The notes under the pieces: model-generated
What the model was told of the DNA's origin: nothing
The model's input: the letters and a program-made list of their open reading frames with translations, nothing else
Database searches by the model: none
Made by a program: the position numbers and the translations under genes
Shown here: positions 1-8,634 of the stretch, piece by piece
Layout: the number at the start of each line of letters is the position of its first letter
How positions within the stretch are numbered: position 1 is the first letter of the stretch
NCBI RefSeq assembly: GCF_004570975.1
Contig: NZ_SPPC01000005.1
Span: forward strand, 186,001-250,000
Length of the DNA stretch: 64,000 nucleotides
From: Barnesiella sp. WM24
GTDB taxonomy: Bacteria > Bacteroidota > Bacteroidia > Bacteroidales > Muribaculaceae
Direction: 5' to 3'

Positions 1-2
1 AT

Positions 3-653
3 GTAGGCTTTGTCGTAGACCCCGACGTCGACCGCCTTGCCATCGTAATGGAAAACGGCGAGATGTTTGTCGAAGAATACACGCTTGTAGCCGTAGCCGA
101 TTATGTGCTAAGCCACACCCCCGGCTCGACAGTATCCAACCTCAGCTCTTCACGTGCACTTCGCGATGTCACCAACAGTCATGGATGCAGCTACTCGGCA
201 GCGGCTGTAGGCGAGGTAAATGTAGTGACCAAGATGAAAGAGACCGGTGCTGTAATAGGTGGCGAAGGCAATGGCGGAGTCATCTATCCCGAGGCCCACT
301 ATGGACGTGACGCGCTTGTAGGCGTGGCTCTTTTCCTTACTTTGCTTGCTAAAAGCGGCAAGAAAGTCAGCGAGCTCAAAAAGACCTACCCGGAGTATGC
401 GATAGCCAAGAACAAGATTGAGCTTACCCCCGACATTAATGTCGATGCCATACTCGCAGCCGTCAAGGAAAGATATTCCACCGAGACTGTCACTGACATC
501 GACGGAGTAAAGATTGACTTCCCCGACTGCTGGGTGCATCTGCGCAAGTCCAACACCGAACCGATTATACGTATATACTCCGAAGCCCCGTCCATGGAAG
601 AGGCAAACGAGCTTGCGCGCCAGATTAAAGAAGTGATTGCATCGCTTGCCTGA
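3..653 (+). CDS. glmM: Phosphoglucosamine mutase (phosphohexomutase), 3' part only
   Basis: This is the C-terminal 216 residues of an alpha-D-phosphohexomutase; the reading frame is open to the left edge, so the start lies outside the window. The metal-binding loop DPDVDR is at visible residues 6-11, the sugar-recognition loop GEGNGG near residue 87, and the phosphate-binding loop RKSNTEP near residue 181. In this family these loops hold Mg2+, the sugar and the phosphate. The likely reaction is glucosamine-6-phosphate to glucosamine-1-phosphate, feeding UDP-GlcNAc for peptidoglycan and LPS. A phosphomannomutase is the main alternative, because the catalytic serine region is missing from the window. 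Confidence 0.85.
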   Translation, partial: VGFVVDPDVDRLAIVMENGEMFVEEYTLVAVADYVLSHTPGSTVSNLSSSRALRDVTNSHGCSYSAAAVGEVNVVTKMKETGAVIGGEGNGGVIYPEAHYGRDALVGVALFLTLLAKSGKKVSELKKTYPEYAIAKNKIELTPDINVDAILAAVKERYSTETVTDIDGVKIDFPDCWVHLRKSNTEPIIRIYSEAPSMEEANELARQIKEVIASLA

Positions 654-697
654 CCTCCTTAATAGATGTTAATAAAGCATCGAGGCGGCAAACTTTC

Positions 698-752
698 CAT
701 GACTGTTACAGGTTATAAAAGCAATTGGTAACTATTAATTTTAACAGTCATG
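698..752 (+). promoter_or_regulatory. Inverted repeat that includes the start codon of the next gene
   Basis: The 11-base arms CATGACTGTTA (698-708) and TAACAGTCATG (742-752) are perfectly complementary, and the right arm contains the ATG at 750. An RNA hairpin here would bury the start codon; as DNA it could be an operator. I see no clear TAnnTTTG promoter in the same stretch. Confidence 0.4.
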
Positions 753-992
753 AAGTGTAGCATCGAAACATTTCTGCTCGGGCTCGTAACCGGTGTACTC
801 ACCGGAATGTATGCCGAGCGATACACCCGCACAACAATGCGCGGTCGTAAGATAAGAAGAGAAGTCAACAAGACTATCCGTGACATTTACGGGTCAGCCG
901 AGCAGCAGATAGGCAAAATCAAGGAAAAGGTGAGCCATTCTGTCGACGATGCCCGCGACGTAATTGATGACGCTTTAGAAGCGGCAAAATAA
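750..992 (+). CDS. Small membrane-anchored protein, YtxH-like
   Basis: An 80-residue protein with one N-terminal hydrophobic segment (about residues 6-20, glycine-rich with LLGLVTGVLTG) followed by a charged, helical tail rich in Lys, Arg, Glu and Asp. This architecture resembles the YtxH/gas-vesicle-like small proteins, which are cell-envelope proteins of unclear role. The family call is tentative. It stands alone between glmM and the convergent radA; its start codon lies within an inverted repeat. Function unknown. Confidence 0.6.
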   Translation: MKCSIETFLLGLVTGVLTGMYAERYTRTTMRGRKIRREVNKTIRDIYGSAEQQIGKIKEKVSHSVDDARDVIDDALEAAK

Positions 993-1011
993 ACTTTGAT
1001 TTATACAATAG

Positions 1012-1048
1012 GAAAGGCGGCTGTTGCTTTAAGCATCGGTCGCCTTTC
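1012..1048. terminator. Hairpin between convergent genes, possible two-way terminator
   Basis: GAAAGGCG (1012-1019) pairs with CGCCTTTC (1041-1048), with four further inner base pairs after an internal loop. It lies between the small membrane gene and the 3' end of radA. Neither side has a good T-run, so termination is only suggested by position. Confidence 0.35.
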
Positions 1049-1106
1049 TGCATTATCTCGTCGCCGCCCCACCCTTGGGGAACGGGGTCTTAACCTCATA
1101 TCGGCA

Positions 1107-2474
1107 TCACGCAAAGAGGGCGCGGAATGCCTCCTCGACTTTAGCCACCTCCACAATCTTTATTTTCAAGCGGGATGTGTCAAAGCCTTTGATATTGTTT
1201 TTGGGAATGACTATCGTGCCGAAACCGAGTTTTTCCGCCTCAAGTATGCGCTGCTCTATACGCGTAACCGGGCGGATTTCGCCTGAAAGCCCCACTTCTC
1301 CCGACATACACACATCTCTCGGCACGGCAATGTCGACATTGGACGACAGGATAGCGCAAATAACACTAAGGTCAAGCGCCGGGTCATTGACTTTAAGTCC
1401 ACCGGCGATGTTAAGAAACACATCTTTCTGAGCAAGTTTAAAGCCGACGCGCTTTTCAAGCACTGCAAGGAGCATGTTCATGCGCTTGGCGTCAAAACCG
1501 GTGACCGAACGCTGCGGCGTGCCGTATGCAGCTGTCGAAACGAGCGCCTGAGTCTCTATAAGAAACGGACGCACACCCTCAAGGGTGACTCCGACAGATA
1601 TGCCCGACAACTGCTCGTCGCTACCCTGCGACAACAGCAGTTCGGAGGGATTTGTGACCTCACGCAGCCCTTTCTGTACCATCTCATATATGCCAAGTTC
1701 GGAGGTAGAGCCAAAGCGGTTTTTTATCGAGCGCAGTATACGGTACATGTAATGACGGTCGCCTTCAAACTGGAGTACCGCGTCAACGATATGCTCCAGC
1801 ACCTTCGGCCCCGCAATCGAGCCCTCTTTATTAATGTGACCGATAAGAATCACGGGGGTGCCCGACTCCTTCGCATAACGCAACAGACGCGCCGCACACT
1901 CCCTTACCTGACTGACACTGCCTGCCGCCGACTCTATGGCATCAGACGCTATTGTCTGGATTGAGTCGACAATAAGCAGTTCCGGATCTACATGGGCGAT
2001 ATGGTTTAATATCGACTCAAGCGAGGTGTCACATACGATATAGCAGTTGTCATTGAGCTTACCGATGCGGTCGGCACGCATTTTAAGCTGGGACGCGCTC
2101 TCCTCGCCCGACACATACAGGATGCGGCGGCCACGCATAGACAGAATGTTCTGGAGCACAAGCGTAGACTTGCCGATACCCGGCTCACCGCCGACAAGTA
2201 TAATCGACCCCGCCACAAGACCGCCGCCAAGCGCACGGTTAAGCTCTTCGCTCGGCATGCGCATGCGCTGCTCCTCGCGCGTCTCTATCTGGGTTATCGG
2301 GCGCGCCACAGTATCTTCACGGTGTTCAAATGTAGAGACTACACCTTTCTTCTTGACAACGCGCTCCTCGACCATAGTGTTCCACTCTCCGCAGCCCGGA
2401 CAGCGACCCATCCATTTTGACGATTCCACGCCACAGTTGCTACAAAACCACACGGTCTTTTCCTGTCTTGCCAT
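1107..2474 (-). CDS. radA: DNA repair protein RadA/Sms
   Basis: A 455-residue protein with the three RadA modules in order. A four-cysteine zinc finger (C11, C14, C25, C28) comes first. A RecA-like ATPase follows, with Walker A GGEPGIGKST at 95-104 and the RadA-specific KNRFG motif near residue 250. A Lon-protease-like C-terminal domain ends the protein. RadA promotes branch migration of recombination intermediates in the cytoplasm. Length is normal for the family. It is the last gene of a minus-strand run dsbD - rRNA methyltransferase - radA, 18 bases after the methyltransferase, so probably co-transcribed. Confidence 0.96.
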   Translation of the reverse strand: MARQEKTVWFCSNCGVESSKWMGRCPGCGEWNTMVEERVVKKKGVVSTFEHREDTVARPITQIETREEQRMRMPSEELNRALGGGLVAGSIILVGGEPGIGKSTLVLQNILSMRGRRILYVSGEESASQLKMRADRIGKLNDNCYIVCDTSLESILNHIAHVDPELLIVDSIQTIASDAIESAAGSVSQVRECAARLLRYAKESGTPVILIGHINKEGSIAGPKVLEHIVDAVLQFEGDRHYMYRILRSIKNRFGSTSELGIYEMVQKGLREVTNPSELLLSQGSDEQLSGISVGVTLEGVRPFLIETQALVSTAAYGTPQRSVTGFDAKRMNMLLAVLEKRVGFKLAQKDVFLNIAGGLKVNDPALDLSVICAILSSNVDIAVPRDVCMSGEVGLSGEIRPVTRIEQRILEAEKLGFGTIVIPKNNIKGFDTSRLKIKIVEVAKVEEAFRALFA

Positions 2475-2492
2475 AATAAATGTATTTTTCCC

Positions 2493-3251
2493 TTATAACT
2501 GCCTGCGGCGGAACTCAGCCACGGTGACAGCTGTAGCCATGCCTACATTAAGCGACTCGCTGGTGACAGCGCCGGGAGGAAACGAAGGAATAGTGAGGCG
2601 ACATGTCACTGTCCCGGCTACCTCATCGGAAATGCCTTTGCCCTCATTGCCCATCACGATTACACCCGACTCGCCAAGAGAAGATGAATAAATGTTTTCT
2701 CCGTTCAGAAATGTGCCATAAACAGGCATTCCGCATCCGGCAAGCCACGACGCCAGGTCGGTATAATAGACTTTCACCCTTGAAACAGCTCCCATGGTAG
2801 CCTGAATCACCTTAGGGTTATATACATCAACCGTGTCGCGCGAGCATACAATCTCCCTTATGCCAAACCAGTCGGCAATCCTGATTATCGTTCCGAGATT
2901 TCCCGGATCCTGCACCCTGTCGAGGGCTATCAGCAATTTACCCGACGCGTCAAGCGAAGCGACATCATTGTCGGGAGTCTCATACACGGCAATGACTTCG
3001 GGCGGAGTAGAAAGATGGCTCATACGCTCCATATCGGCGCGCGTGACAGGAGTGACCTCAATGCCCCTTATCTCAGCCTTGTGGCTGTCAGACCACGCAT
3101 GTGTGGCAAACAGATAACGGACACTGAAATGTCTCAGAGTGTCAAGCACACACTTTGTGCCCTCAGCGACAAACAGTCGCTCGTCGCGTCTCGTCCGCGC
3201 ATCGTCAAGCGATGCGACAAGTTTGCGGAGCCTGTTGGTAAGCTCGGCCAT
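2493..3251 (-). CDS. TrmH/SpoU-family RNA 2'-O-methyltransferase
   Basis: 252 residues. The N-terminal third resembles the substrate-binding domain of SpoU enzymes. The rest carries the knotted methyltransferase motifs: motif 1 around DRVQDPGNLGTIIR, motif 2 IVMGNEGKGIS, and motif 3 IPSFPPGAVTSESLNVGMA, which form the S-adenosylmethionine site. Family members methylate ribose in 23S rRNA or tRNA; the exact target cannot be told from the sequence. PPGAVTSES differs slightly from the usual PMxGxxESLNV. It begins 3 bases after the dsbD stop, which suggests one transcript. Confidence 0.9.
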   Translation of the reverse strand: MAELTNRLRKLVASLDDARTRRDERLFVAEGTKCVLDTLRHFSVRYLFATHAWSDSHKAEIRGIEVTPVTRADMERMSHLSTPPEVIAVYETPDNDVASLDASGKLLIALDRVQDPGNLGTIIRIADWFGIREIVCSRDTVDVYNPKVIQATMGAVSRVKVYYTDLASWLAGCGMPVYGTFLNGENIYSSSLGESGVIVMGNEGKGISDEVAGTVTCRLTIPSFPPGAVTSESLNVGMATAVTVAEFRRRQL

Positions 3252-3254
3252 CGG

Positions 3255-5243
3255 CTACTTCTTATATTCTTTAATTCCCTTTTCAAGGAAACGGGTAAAC
3301 TTAGGTATATTCTCGTCATAAGAGAACGGACCCGACAAAAGCTCGCCCTTGGCATCAAGCACTACATAATAAGGCTGAGCGTTTGCCTGGAATTTGTAAC
3401 GCTGCAGATAGCTCCATCGGTCGCCGTAGGTCTCAAGAGTCACCTTCTTGCCATTTTCCATTACGGTCTCAGGCACGGGCAGTTCCTTTTTCTCATCCAC
3501 CATAAGCTTGATTACCACAAAATTATCTTCTATCATGGCATGCACATTGCTTTCATCAAGCACAGCGCCCTCCATCTTGCGGCAATTCACACATCCGTAA
3601 CCCGAGAAGTCGACAAGCACAGGCTTCCCTTCTTCAAGCGCGGCTTTCATGCCCTCCTCATAGTCGTCATACTCCTTGAATCCTCCTCCATAAAGATTGA
3701 AGTCCTGAGTGAACAACGGGGGCACAAACGCACTCACGCCTTTTAACGGAGCGCCCCAGAGTCCCGGTACAAGATATATGGTGAATGAAAATGAAATCAT
3801 GGCAAGGAAGAACCGGAACACCCCGACCGAACTGTCGGCAGGTCCGTAATGGCTGAAATTGAACTTGCCGAGAAGATACATGCCCAGCAGAGCGAAAATC
3901 ACAATCCACAATGCAAGGAACGCCTCGCGGTCAAGTATATGCCATCCATAGGCAAGGTCGGCGACCGAAAGAAACTTCAATGACAGGGCAAGCTCGATGA
4001 ATCCGAGCACTACCTTCACGGTGTTCATCCAGCCACCCGATTTGGGTGCGCTCTGAAGCCATGACGGGAACATCGCGAAAAGGCAGAACGGTATGGCAAG
4101 AGCAAGCGAGAAGCCAAACATGCCCACGGCAGGGCCGAATTTATCGCCGGTGCTCGCCGCCTCCACAAGAAGAGTGCCTATGATCGGTCCGGTACATGAA
4201 AACGACACAAGCGTAAGCGTAAACGCCATGAAGAAGATACTCAACAGTCCTGTCGTCTTCTCCGCGGTGCTGTCCATCTTGTTAGCCCATGACTCCGGCA
4301 GCTTTATGTCAAATGCGCCGAAGAATGAGATCGCAAATACCACCAGCAGCAGGAAGAAAATAATATTGCATACGGCACTTGTCGAAAGGGCGTTCAGCGA
4401 GCTTGCGCCGAATATAGCGGTAATCAGCAGTCCGAGAAGCAGATATATCACGATTATCGACACTCCATAGACAGTGGCGTCGCCGATAGCCTTAGCCCTC
4501 GACTTACCTTTTTTAAGGAAGAAACTCACTGTAAGCGGTATCATAGGCCACACACAAGGAGTAAGCAAAGCCACAAATCCACCGATAAAGCAAGTCACGA
4601 ATATATACCACAAAGAAGTGGTCGACGAGTCTTCGGGATTGTCTTCCCCGCTGAAATCGACAGGCGCCCATATGCCCTCCGACTCTGACTGAGACATCTC
4701 TCCCGAAGCGACCTCCTGCTGAGGCGCGACAGCCTCCACTACAGTATCGGCGGCAACCTCCTCCGGAGTTTCAGTCACAATCTTAGCCGTACCGGTAAAC
4801 TCAAATGTCTCTTTGGTGGGAGGTATACAGTTCTCATCATTACAAGCCGAGAAACGGATGGCACCCTCAATTGCATATTTTGACGAGGTGACAATAAAAT
4901 TCTGACGCAGCGTGACCTCATCAGTCCACCAGCTCAGATTGGCACCAAACATCTCGTCAAATTCCTTGTGAGGCGTCTTGCTCGGTTTCATTTTGCCGTC
5001 AAGCTTCACACCATCAAGTTTGCTCCAGTCAATCTCGAGCGGATTAGGCCCCACATCGGGGTCAACATCATTGCTGTAGACATGCCATCCGGCGTCAACA
5101 GTCGCAGTCATAACCACCGCACCATGAGTGTCATCAGCCATGTCAAGCGTCACGCTCCATTTGACAGGGTTCACAATCTGCGCCTCCACATAGTTAAACG
5201 AGGCAACCAAAATCGTAACGATAAGATAAATAAAACGAGTCAT
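3255..5243 (-). CDS. dsbD: Thiol:disulfide interchange protein DsbD
   Basis: 662 residues with a signal peptide and three modules. The N-terminal DsbD-alpha-like domain has a Cys pair in CNDENC near residue 131. The central block of about eight membrane helices (roughly 210-500) includes the CVWPM and SCTGPIIG cysteine-containing helices. The C-terminal thioredoxin-like domain has GYGCVNCRKMEG near residue 548. DsbD moves electrons from cytoplasmic thioredoxin across the inner membrane to periplasmic thiol proteins. All three cysteine pairs seem present. The TlpA and Omp28 proteins encoded at 10.8-13.8 kb are possible clients (inference). Confidence 0.93.
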   Translation of the reverse strand: MTRFIYLIVTILVASFNYVEAQIVNPVKWSVTLDMADDTHGAVVMTATVDAGWHVYSNDVDPDVGPNPLEIDWSKLDGVKLDGKMKPSKTPHKEFDEMFGANLSWWTDEVTLRQNFIVTSSKYAIEGAIRFSACNDENCIPPTKETFEFTGTAKIVTETPEEVAADTVVEAVAPQQEVASGEMSQSESEGIWAPVDFSGEDNPEDSSTTSLWYIFVTCFIGGFVALLTPCVWPMIPLTVSFFLKKGKSRAKAIGDATVYGVSIIVIYLLLGLLITAIFGASSLNALSTSAVCNIIFFLLLVVFAISFFGAFDIKLPESWANKMDSTAEKTTGLLSIFFMAFTLTLVSFSCTGPIIGTLLVEAASTGDKFGPAVGMFGFSLALAIPFCLFAMFPSWLQSAPKSGGWMNTVKVVLGFIELALSLKFLSVADLAYGWHILDREAFLALWIVIFALLGMYLLGKFNFSHYGPADSSVGVFRFFLAMISFSFTIYLVPGLWGAPLKGVSAFVPPLFTQDFNLYGGGFKEYDDYEEGMKAALEEGKPVLVDFSGYGCVNCRKMEGAVLDESNVHAMIEDNFVVIKLMVDEKKELPVPETVMENGKKVTLETYGDRWSYLQRYKFQANAQPYYVVLDAKGELLSGPFSYDENIPKFTRFLEKGIKEYKK

Positions 5244-5401
5244 TGCAATCCTCTTTTTCCGTAAGTAACTCTTAAAAATCAGTTTATATTAATTTACCAA
5301 AGCAACCACGCACGCCGATGCATCCAATCCGCCCCGCGCAGAGACCTATCAATCACGTTCCGGCCGACTGTCGCAAGTTACCTTTAAATAAACATTTTGT
5401 G

Positions 5402-5409
5402 CAAAGATA
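5402..5409 (-). promoter_or_regulatory. Possible -7 element for the dsbD run
   Basis: On the minus strand this reads TATCTTTG, a match to the Bacteroidetes TAnnTTTG box. It would give a leader of about 150 bases before dsbD. No convincing -33 box is visible. Confidence 0.4.
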
Positions 5410-5454
5410 CATAAATTATTTTGACAAACTCTTAACACTTTCACGTTTTTATTG

Positions 5455-5462
5455 TATATTTG
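5455..5462 (+). promoter_or_regulatory. Possible -7 element for the glycosyltransferase gene
   Basis: TATATTTG matches TAnnTTTG. The -33 position is weak; a TTTG at 5420-5423 is too far away. The 5244-5477 gap otherwise holds only the divergent dsbD element. Confidence 0.45.
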
Positions 5463-5489
5463 CTAAGTTAATCCATTATGCATGATTAT

Positions 5490-6275
5490 ATGTCACCTCT
5501 GTTTTCAATAATAACCGTAACTTACAACGCGGCGTCAACGCTGCCCGCCACCCTTGCCAGCGTCAAGGAACAGACCTGTGACTTATTTGAGCACATAATA
5601 ATGGATGGAGTGTCGACCGACCGCACCCTGAAACTCGCAATTGATGCGGGAATACCTCAGGCACGTATATTCTCAAGCCCTGACAAAGGCATATATGACG
5701 CGATGAACAAGGCGATGGAAGTAGCCAAAGGCGACTACCTCATATTCCTGAACGCGGGCGACGCGTTTCATTCGCCCGACACACTCTCACTGCTTGCTAA
5801 AGAAATCATCGACAATGACTACCCGGGAATCATATACGGTCAGACCAACCTTGTCGACAGCGACAGACACTTTATCGCGCCGCGACATCTCACCGCGCCG
5901 GAGACACTTACTCTGGAAAGCTTCAAAAGCGGGATGCTTGTGTGTCATCAGGCATTTATCGTAAACAACAAGCTTGCGCAACCCTACGACCTGCGGTTCA
6001 GGTATTCAGCCGACTACGAGTGGTGTATACGCTGCCTCCAGCGTTCACGCCACAACCGATATGTTCCGGAGGTAATCATCGACTACCTGCATGAAGGCAC
6101 CACGACAGCCAACCGCCGCAAATCGCTCATCGAACGATTCAAAATCATGAGCTACTATTATGGCTTCCTGCCGACAGCAGCACGACACCTCGCCTTCCTT
6201 CCCCGCTTTCTAAAGCAACGACGTTTAGAGCGCAAGAACCTTAAAGAGATTGAATCACAAAACAACACAATATAA
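5490..6275 (+). CDS. Family 2 glycosyltransferase
   Basis: 261 residues with a GT-A fold: the opening strand FSIITVTYNA, a DGVSTDRT nucleotide-binding segment, and the metal-binding-type motif LNAGDAFH at about residue 90, followed by YSADYEWC. GT2 enzymes of this type transfer a sugar from a nucleotide sugar to cell-surface glycans such as O-antigen or capsule. No membrane helix is evident, so it is probably cytoplasmic. I prefer the ATG at 5490 over 5478 because the protein then begins just before the first strand and leaves room for a short leader after the -7 element. The acceptor cannot be predicted, and there is no surrounding glycan cluster. Confidence 0.85.
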   Translation: MSPLFSIITVTYNAASTLPATLASVKEQTCDLFEHIIMDGVSTDRTLKLAIDAGIPQARIFSSPDKGIYDAMNKAMEVAKGDYLIFLNAGDAFHSPDTLSLLAKEIIDNDYPGIIYGQTNLVDSDRHFIAPRHLTAPETLTLESFKSGMLVCHQAFIVNNKLAQPYDLRFRYSADYEWCIRCLQRSRHNRYVPEVIIDYLHEGTTTANRRKSLIERFKIMSYYYGFLPTAARHLAFLPRFLKQRRLERKNLKEIESQNNTI

Positions 6276-6296
6276 AATTAACAAAACAGATAAATC

Positions 6297-6854
6297 ATGA
6301 AGTATTACGTAGCAGAAAATGAACAGCCTGTTGGTCCCTTTGAAGTGAGCCAACTTGTAGCACGCGGAGTCAAGGGAACCGACCTCGTATGGGCTGAAGG
6401 CTTCGAAGGATGGGTGCCCGCCGAGAGCGTAGAGGAGATACGCATCGCCTTATATTCACCCAACGGCAGCTCTGCGGAATACCGCGAGACAGCAATCCCC
6501 GAAATCAACCCTCAGATTAACACTCAGTGTCCTCCCCCGCCATTCCGCCCGGCCTATAGCGAGCCTCAGCGCGTGCAACCGACCGCCCCGGTTGAGATTC
6601 CGCCCAAAAACTGGCTCGTGGAGTCAATTCTCGTCACGATCCTGTGCTGCCTTCCGTTTGGCATTGTCGGCATCCTGAAAGCATCTAAAGTAAACACCTT
6701 CTGGGCAACCGGCAACTACGAAGAAGCGGCAAAGGCGTCGGCCGAAGCAAAGCGCTGGACCATCATCGGCTTTACCTGCGGACTCGTGTGGATAATCCTT
6801 TATGTAATCTTTGTCGTGACAGTAGGCATGGCAGGAATCATGGAGAACATGTAA
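6297..6854 (+). CDS. GYF_2 domain plus CD225/dispanin-like membrane protein
   Basis: 185 residues. Residues 1-50 form a GYF_2 domain (YYVAENEQPVGPFE, GWVPA). A proline-rich linker follows (about 80-105). The C-terminal part has two hydrophobic segments in the CD225/dispanin arrangement (WLVESILVTILCCLPFGIVGI, then an Ala/Lys loop, then a second helix). GYF domains usually bind proline-rich peptides and CD225 proteins insert into membranes, so a membrane adaptor is plausible, but the bacterial function is unknown. The stop codon overlaps the next start by one base, so it is probably co-transcribed with DUF4286 and ruvC. Confidence 0.85.
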   Translation: MKYYVAENEQPVGPFEVSQLVARGVKGTDLVWAEGFEGWVPAESVEEIRIALYSPNGSSAEYRETAIPEINPQINTQCPPPPFRPAYSEPQRVQPTAPVEIPPKNWLVESILVTILCCLPFGIVGILKASKVNTFWATGNYEEAAKASAEAKRWTIIGFTCGLVWIILYVIFVVTVGMAGIMENM

Positions 6855-7153
6855 TGGTAGTAAACACGACCTTTCATGTCGAGGAATCAGCCGAAGCCGA
6901 ATTCATCGAATGGATAAAGACCGAGTACATCCCCGAGGCGCAGGAAAGTGTAAAGCTACACTCTCCGCTATTCATGCGCATCCTCACCCCTATGGAGGGA
7001 GGCGTAGGATATGCCGTGCAGCTACAGGCGATGTCAAAGGCTCATGTCGAGACATGGATTGACTCGGAGCAGCCCCGCCTGCTGTCGGCAATGGCACGGA
7101 AATTCGGTAAAAAGGTGATGTTTTTCACCACGGTCATGGAGAAAGTCAAGTGA
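6854..7153 (+). CDS. DUF4286 family protein
   Basis: A 99-residue soluble protein opening with [11 protein letters not shown] and carrying the [12 protein letters not shown] and FFTTVMEKV segments I associate with DUF4286. The fold is probably ferredoxin-like; no function is known to me. I chose the ATG at 6854 because it overlaps the upstream stop (TAATG) and removes an unlikely Cys/His-rich N-terminal extension. It sits directly upstream of ruvC with TGATG overlap, an arrangement seen in other Bacteroidetes. Confidence 0.8.
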   Translation: MVVNTTFHVEESAEAEFIEWIKTEYIPEAQESVKLHSPLFMRILTPMEGGVGYAVQLQAMSKAHVETWIDSEQPRLLSAMARKFGKKVMFFTTVMEKVK

Positions 7154-7743
7154 TGGACTCCCCGGCTCAAAGAAACGAGGCGTTGCGTGACTGGGATCGT
7201 ATCATAATCGGTATCGATCCCGGCACCAATGTCATGGGCTATGGAGTGCTCGGCGTAAAGCGCAACAAACCGGCGATGATAGCCATGGGAGTCATAAAGC
7301 TCAACCGCTTCGACAGCCACTACCTCAGGCTCGGACACATATTCAAGCGCGTGACAGGAATCCTTGAGCAGTATCTGCCCGACGAGATGGCTATTGAAGC
7401 TCCGTTTTTCGGCAAAAACGTGCAATCGATGCTCAAGCTCGGACGCGCACAGGGCGTGGCGATGGCAGCCGCCATAAGCCGCGACATATCAATCTGCGAA
7501 TACGAACCGAGAAAAATCAAAATGGCAATCACCGGCAACGGAGCGGCGGCAAAGGAGCAGGTACAGGAAATGCTCCGTCGCATCCTTAACATCCCGGCCG
7601 AAAACCTGCTGCCTGAACTTGACGCCACCGACGCTCTCGGAGCGGCACTGTGCCACTTCTATGAGTCGGGCAAGCCGGAAATTGCACGTGGACCGCGCTC
7701 ATGGAAAGAGTTCATAGCCCGCAACCCCGACCGAATAAAATAA
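7153..7743 (+). CDS. ruvC: Holliday junction endonuclease RuvC
   Basis: 196 residues. The RNase H-like nuclease shows its acidic active site: Asp in [12 protein letters not shown] (about residue 24), Glu in [10 protein letters not shown] (about 77), and the [14 protein letters not shown] helix with two Asp near residue 160. RuvC cuts four-way junctions made by recombination, working with RuvAB. A GTG at 7150 is an alternative start, but the ATG at 7153 overlaps the upstream stop and is preferred. The C-terminal tail past the domain is about 25 residues. Confidence 0.95.
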   Translation: MDSPAQRNEALRDWDRIIIGIDPGTNVMGYGVLGVKRNKPAMIAMGVIKLNRFDSHYLRLGHIFKRVTGILEQYLPDEMAIEAPFFGKNVQSMLKLGRAQGVAMAAAISRDISICEYEPRKIKMAITGNGAAAKEQVQEMLRRILNIPAENLLPELDATDALGAALCHFYESGKPEIARGPRSWKEFIARNPDRIK

Positions 7744-7802
7744 TAAAATCGACCCAAAGACAAGCAACCGCCCACTTTTTTACTCAAAAATCAGGCATTT
7801 AT

Positions 7803-7834
7803 ATTGCATGGATTGTAAAAAAGTCGTAACTTTG
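7803..7834 (+). promoter_or_regulatory. Promoter of rplU-rpmA
   Basis: ATTG at 7803-7806 lies 20 bases before TAACTTTG at 7827-7834. Spacing and boxes fit the Bacteroidetes housekeeping promoter. Transcription would start near 7841 and include the folded leader. Confidence 0.7.
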
Positions 7835-7851
7835 CGGTCGCAATTTTTCCG

Positions 7852-7906
7852 TACAGGCTTGATAAAGCATCCGGCAATCCGGATCGCCCGGCGGAGTTAA
7901 CCTGTA
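7852..7906 (+). promoter_or_regulatory. Structured leader of rplU, possible ribosomal-protein autoregulation site
   Basis: TACAGG (7852-7857) pairs with CCTGTA (7901-7906) to close a domain. Inside is the perfect hairpin ATCCGG-CAAT-CCGGAT (7869-7884) and a smaller GC-rich element CGCC/GGCG. It lies between promoter and start codon of rplU. Ribosomal-protein operons often carry such feedback sites, but no binding protein can be inferred from the sequence alone. Confidence 0.45.
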
Positions 7907-7924
7907 ATAATCATTATTTAACAG

Positions 7925-8245
7925 ATGTACGCAATCGTAGAAATTCAAGGACAGCAGTTCAAGGCAGAAGCCGGCAAGTTCTTGTATGTTCACTATCTCG
8001 GCGATGACAAGAAAGAAGGTGACGCAGTAGAGTTTGACCGCGTTCTCCTCGTAGACGCCGACGGTGCCGTTAAGGTAGGCGCACCTACCGTAGAAGGTGC
8101 AAAAGTAGTTTGCGAAGTGGCAACCCCGCTCGTAAAAGGTGACAAAGTAATCGTCTTCAAGAAGAAAAGACGTAAAGGCTATCGCCGCAAAAACGGTCAT
8201 CGCCAGTACTTCACCAAAATCGTGATTAAGGACCTCGTAGCTTAA
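7925..8245 (+). CDS. rplU: 50S ribosomal protein L21
   Basis: 106 residues opening with [17 protein letters not shown] and ending in the basic [16 protein letters not shown] segment that contacts 23S rRNA, both hallmarks of bL21. Length is normal. It precedes rpmA by 22 bases, the usual rplU-rpmA pair, driven by the promoter at 7803-7834. Confidence 0.98.
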   Translation: MYAIVEIQGQQFKAEAGKFLYVHYLGDDKKEGDAVEFDRVLLVDADGAVKVGAPTVEGAKVVCEVATPLVKGDKVIVFKKKRRKGYRRKNGHRQYFTKIVIKDLVA

Positions 8246-8267
8246 CCCATTAAAATCTTAAAAAAAC

Positions 8268-8528
8268 ATGGCACATAAAAAAGGTGTAGGTAGTTCAAAG
8301 AACGGCCGTGAGTCAGAAAGCAAACGACTCGGAGTTAAGATTTTTGGCGGTCAGCATGCTAAGGCAGGCAACATCATCAAGCGTCAGCGCGGTACAGTTC
8401 ACCACCCCGGTGAAAATGTAGGCATGGGCAAGGATCACACAATCTATGCTCTTGTTGACGGTGTCGTTGAGTTCAAGCTCAAGGGCGGTCGTCAGTACAT
8501 CAACGTAACCCCCGACGCAGAGGCATAA
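8268..8528 (+). CDS. rpmA: 50S ribosomal protein L27
   Basis: 86 residues with the typical [17 protein letters not shown]-terminus, which reaches toward the peptidyl-transferase centre, and the RQRGT and GMGKDHT motifs of bL27. The N-terminus begins directly with MAHKKG, so it lacks the cleaved extension found in Firmicutes. It is the second gene of the rplU operon and is followed by a strong terminator. Confidence 0.98.
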   Translation: MAHKKGVGSSKNGRESESKRLGVKIFGGQHAKAGNIIKRQRGTVHHPGENVGMGKDHTIYALVDGVVEFKLKGGRQYINVTPDAEA

Positions 8529-8548
8529 CCGCCTTTCGTAAAATCACA

Positions 8549-8587
8549 AAAAATGGGCTGTATCAAAATTGATACAGCCCATTTTTC
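8549..8587 (+). terminator. Rho-independent terminator of rplU-rpmA
   Basis: A 17-bp perfect stem (8549-8565 with 8570-8586) around the loop AAAT, containing GGGCTGTATCA and followed by a run of T. It ends the ribosomal operon cleanly. Confidence 0.9.
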
Positions 8588-8634
8588 TATCCGCTCGACA
8601 CCTGCCACATACACTCGCGCGAGATTACAATTAC

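Noticed and set aside
2047-2691. Plus-strand open frame of 214 codons
   Set aside because: It is antisense to radA and the methyltransferase, rich in Ser, Pro and Arg as expected for a shadow frame.
3015-3746. Plus-strand open frame of 243 codons
   Set aside because: Crosses the boundary of two real minus-strand genes (methyltransferase and dsbD) and has no motif of its own.
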